A stretch of 64,000 nt of DNA from Blattamonas nauphoetae (lineage: Eukaryota; Preaxostyla; Oxymonadida). A program made the position numbers and the translations under genes. The DNA lies in the NCBI GenBank assembly GCA_033064195.1, contig JARBJD010000163.1, positions 1-64,000 on the forward strand. Reading direction: 5' to 3'. A model generated the notes under the pieces. The model had not been told where the DNA came from and did no database searches. It worked only from the letters and a program-made list of their open reading frames with translations. This document shows, one piece after another, positions 45,701 to 54,700 of this stretch; position 1 is the first letter of the stretch, and each line of letters opens with the position of its first letter.

Positions 45701-48700
45701 GTGAGGCGAACGGAGGAGCACCGAATGGTCTTGGTGGAGGGATTTATGTGAAAGCAGTTGGAGGAGGATCGATTCAATTGACAAACCCAACGTTCACAGG
45801 CTGTGTGGCATTTGAGCATGGGCATGATATTTTTGTGGATTCGAGTGATCTTGAAGATACAGTGACGTCGACAGTTGGAGCGATTGACAGCAAATTTGGA
45901 TTCAACTATCGAAACACATCGAGTGAGACAGAGTATATGATGGGATACGATGGGCTGAATCCTGGCCAAGCGATTCCGATTATCTACTATTTTGTGCCAG
46001 TAGGATCGCCAGTTGTTGTGTCGTGGACGTCAGGGATTGACTTTGGGCGATGTGGATCAGCATCATATCCATGCAAGAGTATTGAGAAGGGATTGGATGT
46101 GTTGAAACAGAATTCGCTAACGATGAGGGTTGAAGTTCGAACAGATTTGAACAGTGCTGCATCGCTGGAACTGAAAGAGATGGATCTTGAGATTGGAGTT
46201 GAAGGAGGAGGAGGAACGACAGTGGAATGGATGTTCGAAGTGGACACACAACTGGTGAACTCGGGACATACGAAAATTGAGAGTGTGTACTTCAAAACAT
46301 TATCAGCGGCATCGACGGAGACAGAACTGATTCTGTGCAAAGAAGGAAGCATTGAACTTAAGAAATGCAAGCTGGAGAAGATGGCAGGACCTCGGAGCTA
46401 CAGTTTGATGCGAGTGACGAAAGGAGAAGCAGTGCTGGAAGAGTTTGGGATTGATGAAGATAGTAAATGGACTGGCAATGGAGGGATTGTGGTGAGTGGG
46501 ACAGGAAAGGTGATTGTTCGAGACAGCCAGATGAAGAAAGTGAGTTGTGGGACGAGTGGATTGTTTGAAGTAGAAAGTGGAGGAAGTTTGAAGCTATTGA
46601 ATGTGTCGATTAGTGATATTGATGGGATGGATGGAGTTGTGAAAGGAACGAATGGAACATTGGTGCAGTTTGAAGATGTGCGAATGTCGAATATTGGATT
46701 GACGAGTGGGACGTCAGGGGTTAATATGGAAGTTGGAGGATCGTCGTCGTTCGTGATGACGAATGTTTCGTTTGTTGGATGTAAATCGTCGGGTAATGGA
46801 GGAGCGGTGTATGTGAAGCTGTGGAATGGAGGAGAGTTTGTTGTGAATGGGAGTGGGATGAACACGTTTACGAGTTGCAGTGCGGATGATGATGGAGGAG
46901 GGATATTCATGAAACTGGAAGCGAATGCTCGCAAATACAAGTTTTCGAATATGACGTTCATGAGCTGCAGCGCAGTGAATGGGAAAGGACACCACATCTG
47001 TGTGGAAACGGATGATCTATTCTCGTCGATCAAAGAATCATTGTTTGATTTCAGCTACTCGACAGTGCTTGCAGACATGCAAGGAACAGAAGACGGGAGT
47101 GTATATGTTCCTTTGGTAATTTTGTTCCGACCGCGAACATCACCTGGATATGTGTCAGCGAATGGGGCTGACAGTTCGATTTGTGGATTTGAAGACTACA
47201 CATGCAAAACGATCTCATGCTGTGCGAGAGTGCTTGAGAATGCGAATGTGGCAGTGGTAGTGGCCGTGAGTGAGAACATTGAACTGAGTGCATCAGAACA
47301 ATTGAATTTTGCGAGTCAACTGACGATTCATAACCACAATGCGACGTACTCTGGGCTGAAATTCAAGGATCATGGGTCAACGATTCTGGAGAATGTGGGT
47401 CGAGTTTTGTTTTCAAACCAGATATTTGATGGGACAGAACGAACGGCGGCATCAAGCGGATTGGTATTGGTTGAATCGACAGCAGGAAATCTGTCTATTT
47501 TGACGAGTCAATTGAAAGGGTTAGTTTCTGCAGATGCGAAGAAATTTATTCGAGTGACAGGAGGAGTGTTTGAGATAGTTGATTGTGTGGTGCAAGAAGT
47601 AGATGTTGATGAGGGATATTTGATTGAGATGGATGGAGGAAAGATGAAAATGGAGAACATGACAGTGAAAAGTTCGCTCGTGAAAGGAAAGAATGGATTG
47701 ATTCAAATTACTGGGCTGACGCTTGAAAGCAGTGTGAATGGAAGCACGTTCTTGAACCTGGATATGGATGGATCGTGTATTGTTGCGACCGATGGAAAGA
47801 AGATTGAGATATCGAACACGACGTTCTCGAATGTGACGTCAGGGAAAGAAGGAGGAGGTTTGAAAGTTGGAGTTGGGTCGACAGGAAGGCTTGGAGTGAC
47901 GGATGTTAAATTCCGAGCATGCAAGGGGACGAATGGAGGAGGGATTTCAGTGTCGATTGTTTCGGGATCTAAATTTGAAGTGAGTGGAAGCAGCGAGTTT
48001 GTTTCATGTGAGGCGAACGGAGGAGCACCGAATGGTCTTGGTGGAGGGATTTATGTGAAAGCAGTTGGAGGAGGATCGATTCAATTGACAAACCCAACGT
48101 TCACAGGCTGTGTGGCATTTGAGCATGGGCATGATATTTTTGTGGATTCGAGTGATCTTGAAGATACAGTGACGTCGACAGTTGGAGCGATTGACAGCAA
48201 ATTTGGATTCAACTATCGAAACACATCGAGTGAGACAGAGTATATGATGGGATACGATGGGCTGAATCCTGGCCAAGCGATTCCGATTATCTACTATTTT
48301 GTGCCAGTAGGATCGCCAGTTGTTGTGTCGTGGACGTCAGGGATTGACTTTGGGCGATGTGGATCAGCATCATATCCATGCAAGAGTATTGAGAAGGGAT
48401 TGGATGTGTTGAAACAGAATTCGCTAACGATGAGGGTTGAAGTTCGAACAGATTTGAACAGTGCTGCATCGCTGGAACTGAAAGAGATGGATCTTGAGAT
48501 TGGAGTTGAAGGAGGAGGAGGAACGACAGTGGAATGGATGTTCGAAGTGGACACACAACTGGTGAACTCGGGACATACGAAAATTGAGAGTGTGTACTTC
48601 AAAACATTATCAGCGGCATCGACGGAGACAGAACTGATTCTGTGCAAAGAAGGAAGCATTGAACTTAAGAAATGCAAGCTGGAGAAGATGGCAGGACCTC

Positions 48701-51700
48701 GGAGCTACAGTTTGATGCGAGTGACGAAAGGAGAAGCAGTGCTGGAAGAGTTTGGGATTGATGAAGATAGTAAATGGACTGGCAATGGAGGGATTGTGGT
48801 GAGTGGGACAGGAAAGGTGATTGTTCGAGACAGCCAGATGAAGAAAGTGAGTTGTGGGACGAGTGGATTGTTTGAAGTAGAAAGTGGAGGAAGTTTGAAG
48901 CTATTGAATGTGTCGATTAGTGATATTGATGGGATGGATGGAGTTGTGAAAGGAACGAATGGAACATTGGTGCAGTTTGAAGATGTGCGAATGTCGAATA
49001 TTGGATTGACGAGTGGGACGTCAGGGGTTAATATGGAAGTTGGAGGATCGTCGTCGTTCGTGATGACGAATGTTTCGTTTGTTGGATGTAAATCGTCGAG
49101 TAATGGAGGAGCGGTGTTTGTGACGCTGTGGAATGGAGGAGAGTTTGTTGTGAATGGAAGTGGGATGAACACGTTTACGAGTTGCAGTGCGGATGATGAT
49201 GGAGGAGGGATATTCATGAAACTGGAAGCGAATGCTCGCAAATACAAGTTTTCGAATATGACGTTCATGAGCTGCAGCGCAGTGAATGGGAAAGGACACC
49301 ACATCTGTGTGGAAACGGATGATCTATTCTCGTCGATCAAAGAATCATTGTTTGATTTCAGCTACTCGACAGTGCTTGCAGACATGCAAGGAACAGAAGA
49401 CGGGAGTGTATATGTTCCTTTGGTAATTTTGTTCCGACCGCGAACATCGCCTGGATATGTGTCAGCGAATGGGGCTGACAGTTCGATTTGTGGATTTGAA
49501 GACTACACATGCAAAACGATCTCATGCTGTGCGAGAGTGCTTGAGAATGCGAATGTGGCAGTGGTAGTGGCCGTGAGTGAGAACATTGAACTGAGTGCAT
49601 CAGAACAATTGAATTTTGCGAGTCAACTGACGATTCATAACCACAATGCGACGTACTCTGGGCTGAAATTCAAGGATCATGGGTCAACGATTCTGGAGAA
49701 TGTGGGTCGAGTTTTGTTTTCAAACCAGATATTTGATGGGACAGAACGAACGGCGGCATCAAGCGGATTGGTATTGGTTGAATCGACAGCAGGAAATCTG
49801 TCTATTTTGACGAGTCAATTGAAAGGGTTAGTTTCTGCAGATGCGAAGAAATTTATTCGAGTGACAGGAGGAGTGTTTGAGATAGTTGATTGTGTGGTGC
49901 AAGAAGTAGATGTTGATGAGGGATATTTGATTGAGATGGATGGAGGAAAGATGAAAATGGAGAACATGACAGTGAAAAGTTCGCTCGTGAAAGGAAAGAA
50001 TGGATTGATTCAAATTACTGGGCTGACGCTTGAAAGCAGTGTGAATGGAAGCACGTTCTTGAACCTGGATATGGATGGATCGTGTATTGTTGCGACCGAT
50101 GGAAAGAAGATTGAGATATCGAACACGACGTTCTCGAATGTGACGTCAGGGAAAGAAGGAGGAGGTTTGAAAGTTGGAGTTGGGTCGACAGGAAGGCTTG
50201 GAGTGACGGATGTTAAATTCCGAGCATGCAAGGGGACGAATGGAGGAGGGATTTCAGTGTCGATTGTTTCGGGATCTAAATTTGAAGTGAGTGGAAGCAG
50301 CGAGTTTGTTTCATGTGAGGCGAACGGAGGAGCACCGAATGGTCTTGGTGGAGGGATTTATGTGAAAGCAGTTGGAGGAGGATCGATTCAATTGACAAAC
50401 CCAACGTTCACAGGCTGTGTGGCATTTGAGCATGGGCATGATATTTTTGTGGATTCGAGTGATCTTGAAGATACAGTGACGTCGACAGTTGGAGCGATTG
50501 ACAGCAAATTTGGATTCAACTATCGAAACACATCGAGTGAGACAGAGTATATGATGGGATACGATGGGCTGAATCCTGGCCAAGCGATTCCGATTATCTA
50601 CTATTTTGTGCCAGTAGGATCGCCAGTTGTTGTGTCGTGGACGTCAGGGATTGACTTTGGGCGATGTGGATCAGCATCATATCCATGCAAGAGTATTGAG
50701 AAGGGATTGGATGTGTTGAAACAGAATTCGCTAACGATGAGGGTTGAAGTTCGAACAGATTTGAACAGTGCTGCATCGCTGGAACTGAAAGAGATGGATC
50801 TTGAGATTGGAGTTGAAGGAGGAGGAGGAACGACAGTGGAATGGATGTTCGAAGTGGACACACAACTGGTGAACTCGGGACATACGAAAATTGAGAGTGT
50901 GTACTTCAAAACATTATCAGCGGCATCGACGGAGACAGAACTGATTCTGTGCAAAGAAGGAAGCATTGAACTTAAGAAATGCAAGCTGGAGAAGATGGCA
51001 GGACCTCGGAGCTACAGTTTGATGCGAGTGACGAAAGGAGAAGCAGTGCTGGAAGAGTTTGGGATTGATGAAGATAGTAAATGGACTGGCAATGGAGGGA
51101 TTGTGGTGAGTGGGACAGGAAAGGTGATTGTTCGAGACAGCCAGATGAAGAAAGTGAGTTGTGGGACGAGTGGATTGTTTGAAGTAGAAAGTGGAGGAAG
51201 TTTGAAGCTATTGAATGTGTCGATTAGTGATATTGATGGGATGGATGGAGTTGTGAAAGGAACGAATGGAACATTGGTGCAGTTTGAAGATGTGCGAATG
51301 TCGAATATTGGATTGACGAGTGGGACGTCAGGGGTTAATATGGAAGTTGGAGGATCGTCGTCGTTCGTGATGACGAATGTTTCGTTTGTTGGATGTAAAT
51401 CGTCGGGTAATGGAGGAGCGGTGTATGTGAAGCTGTGGAATGGAGGAGAGTTTGTTGTGAATGGGAGTGGGATGAACACGTTTACGAGTTGCAGTGCGGA
51501 TGATGATGGAGGAGGGATATTCATGAAACTGGAAGCGAATGCTCGCAAATACAAGTTTTCGAATATGACGTTCATGAGCTGCAGCGCAGTGAATGGGAAA
51601 GGACACCACATCTGTGTGGAAACGGATGATCTATTCTCGTCGATCAAAGAATCATTGTTTGATTTCAGCTACTCGACAGTGCTTGCAGACATGCAAGGAA

Positions 51701-54700
51701 CAGAAGACGGGAGTGTATATGTTCCTTTGGTAATTTTGTTCCGACCGCGAACATCACCTGGATATGTGTCAGCGAATGGGGCTGACAGTTCGATTTGTGG
51801 ATTTGAAGACTACACATGCAAAACGATCTCATGCTGTGCGAGAGTGCTTGAGAATGCGAATGTGGCAGTGGTAGTGGCCGTGAGTGAGAACATTGAACTG
51901 AGTGCATCAGAACAATTGAATTTTGCGAGTCAACTGACGATTCATAACCACAATGCGACGTACTCTGGGCTGAAATTCAAGGATCATGGGTCAACGATTC
52001 TGGAGAATGTGGGTCGAGTTTTGTTTTCAAACCAGATATTTGATGGGACAGAACGAACGGCGGCATCAAGCGGATTGGTATTGGTTGAATCGACAGCAGG
52101 AAATCTGTCTATTTTGACGAGTCAATTGAAAGGGTTAGTTTCTGCAGATGCGAAGAAATTTATTCGAGTGACAGGAGGAGTGTTTGAGATAGTTGATTGT
52201 GTGGTGCAAGAAGTAGATGTTGATGAGGGATATTTGATTGAGATGGATGGAGGAAAGATGAAAATGGAGAACATGACAGTGAAAAGTTCGCTCGTGAAAG
52301 GAAAGAATGGATTGATTCAAATTACTGGGCTGACGCTTGAAAGCAGTGTGAATGGAAGCACGTTCTTGAACCTGGATATGGATGGATCGTGTATTGTTGC
52401 GACCGATGGAAAGAAGATTGAGATATCGAACACGACGTTCTCGAATGTGACGTCAGGGAAAGAAGGAGGAGGTTTGAAAGTTGGAGTTGGGTCGACAGGA
52501 AGGCTTGGAGTGACGGATGTTAAATTCCGAGCATGCAAGGGGACGAATGGAGGAGGGATTTCAGTGTCGATTGTTTCGGGATCTAAATTTGAAGTGAGTG
52601 GAAGCAGCGAGTTTGTTTCATGTGAGGCGAACGGAGGAGCACCGAATGGTCTTGGTGGAGGGATTTATGTGAAAGCAGTTGGAGGAGGATCGATTCAATT
52701 GACAAACCCAACGTTCACAGGCTGTGTGGCATTTGAGCATGGGCATGATATTTTCATCTCATCTGACAATCTTAACGAAACTGTTGCTTCCCGAACCTCC
52801 CCAATTGATTCAAAATTTGCGTTTTCTTACCATAACGCCTCAGACCTTTTTGACTATATGCAAGGATATGATCAGCATTCATCATCGCAACTCGTTCCTC
52901 TCTGTCTCTTTTTCTGGACATCTCAATCACCTGCCTATCTCAACTCAACAGGCTCGGATGTGGTCAGATGTGGCTTCTCTGAATTCCCTTGCCTCACGTT
53001 AGAGTATTCGTCAGACCTCCTCCAATATTATGCCCTTCCAGTCGTGATGCACGTCCAGACACTATGCCTCCTTGATTCGTACTACCGCATTGAAACTCCG
53101 ACCACAATTACATCTGCCATCAGTCATTCTCCAGGTCAACTCGATTTTGCCACATTCATGCACATCTTCTCTCCAACCCATATCACACAGCTGTCACTGA
53201 ATCCACCTTTATCTGGTTCTGCGTTTTATGTCCTTGCACATTCACTCACCATCAGTGAATGTTCTCTCGTCCCTGTTGTCCTCACTGGTCGCCTCGTCGA
53301 TACAATGAATGGGACAACATCTTTTGATTCATCCATAATTCAAAGTATCACGTTCGATGAAACCGTCGCTGCATGTCAGAATGGCTCATTCGTGGCCACT
53401 TCTATTCAAGTCAAGAGCTCATCTGTCAATCAACCAATATTCTCCAGCTCCCGCCAGAAGACTAGAATCACACTTGACAACTGTCTCTTCACAGCTCTCT
53501 CAACGTCGACCAGCCTTATAAGTGTCGTTCAGGGATCGTGTACCATTGCTTCGACGACATTCCATCAAATTAATCCCATCTCTTCATCCAGTTTTGATGG
53601 ATCATGTATCCATATTAACACACTTGGTACGTCGATCTGCACCATCACAAATGTTCAGTTTAACTTCACAAGCACCGAATCTGGCAATGGCGGAAGTGTC
53701 TACGCTTGTCTCGCAGGATCGTCTTCTCTCATTCTCAACGGGAATAATGGAGTCTCCTTCAATTTCACAGAAGCTGGGCCTCTGACCAGTACTGTTCCGT
53801 CAACTCTCCCTCATGTTGGCTTCGGAGGTGGTTTATGTATCTGGGTTCTGGACACAACAGCTTCTTTTGGTCTCCACAATCTCACATTTAGCAATTGTGA
53901 TGCCAGCTTTGGGAAAAATCTCTTTGTCGCTTCTCCTAATCTGACGTCACATGTGACATCCACTTCGTTTGATTTTTCCTTCGCCTCTGATTATCCACCC
54001 ATGCTCGGGTTTGATCAACTCAATGATACATTCACAATCCCTCTTGCTCTCTTCTTTACTCCACTCACAACCCCTGGATACGTCAGTGATTCTGCATACG
54101 ATTCTGTAGTCTGTGGGTTCTTTGATTTCCCATGCTATCAACTCGCCACTCTCGTATCTCGCATGAAGAAGGAATCTCTCACTCTTGACTGCCAGATAAT
54201 CACATCGACCACCGTTAAAGATACTGTTGTACACACAACCGGCATGTTCAATATCAGTTCTTCTGACCCCATCTCTTATGCTATCATGACAATCGACACA
54301 ATTACATCGTCATCAACGACAGTCATCAAATCGTCCGGCAGTCTTTCGTTTAGTCTGATCCATTTTTACATCGAAGATCCATGTGCATCATTGGTGTCAG
54401 TCATCGAATCGTCTGGTTCGGTATCATTCATCGACTGTAAAACAGAGGTCAAGCCATTGTCAACCTTCCAATCGCTTCTCCTGAAACAATCGGGCTCGAC
54501 GGCAAATCTCTTAAACTTCTCCCTCAATGAGCCGTCATCTTCGGATGTCACTTTCTTCAACCTCTTTTCCTTCAATGACACGAAAACAACATTCTCTCTT
54601 CACTCAATCCATCATCTCATTAATATTCTCCAAACACCACTCATCTCTCTCAACAACTCCCTCACCATCATACAACACTCAAACTTCTCTAACGTTGCAT

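Noticed and set aside
44091-52538. Repeated minus-strand open frames of up to 211 codons across the array
   Set aside because: They recur every 2,307 bp as mirrors of the purine-rich giant gene and have no motifs of their own.
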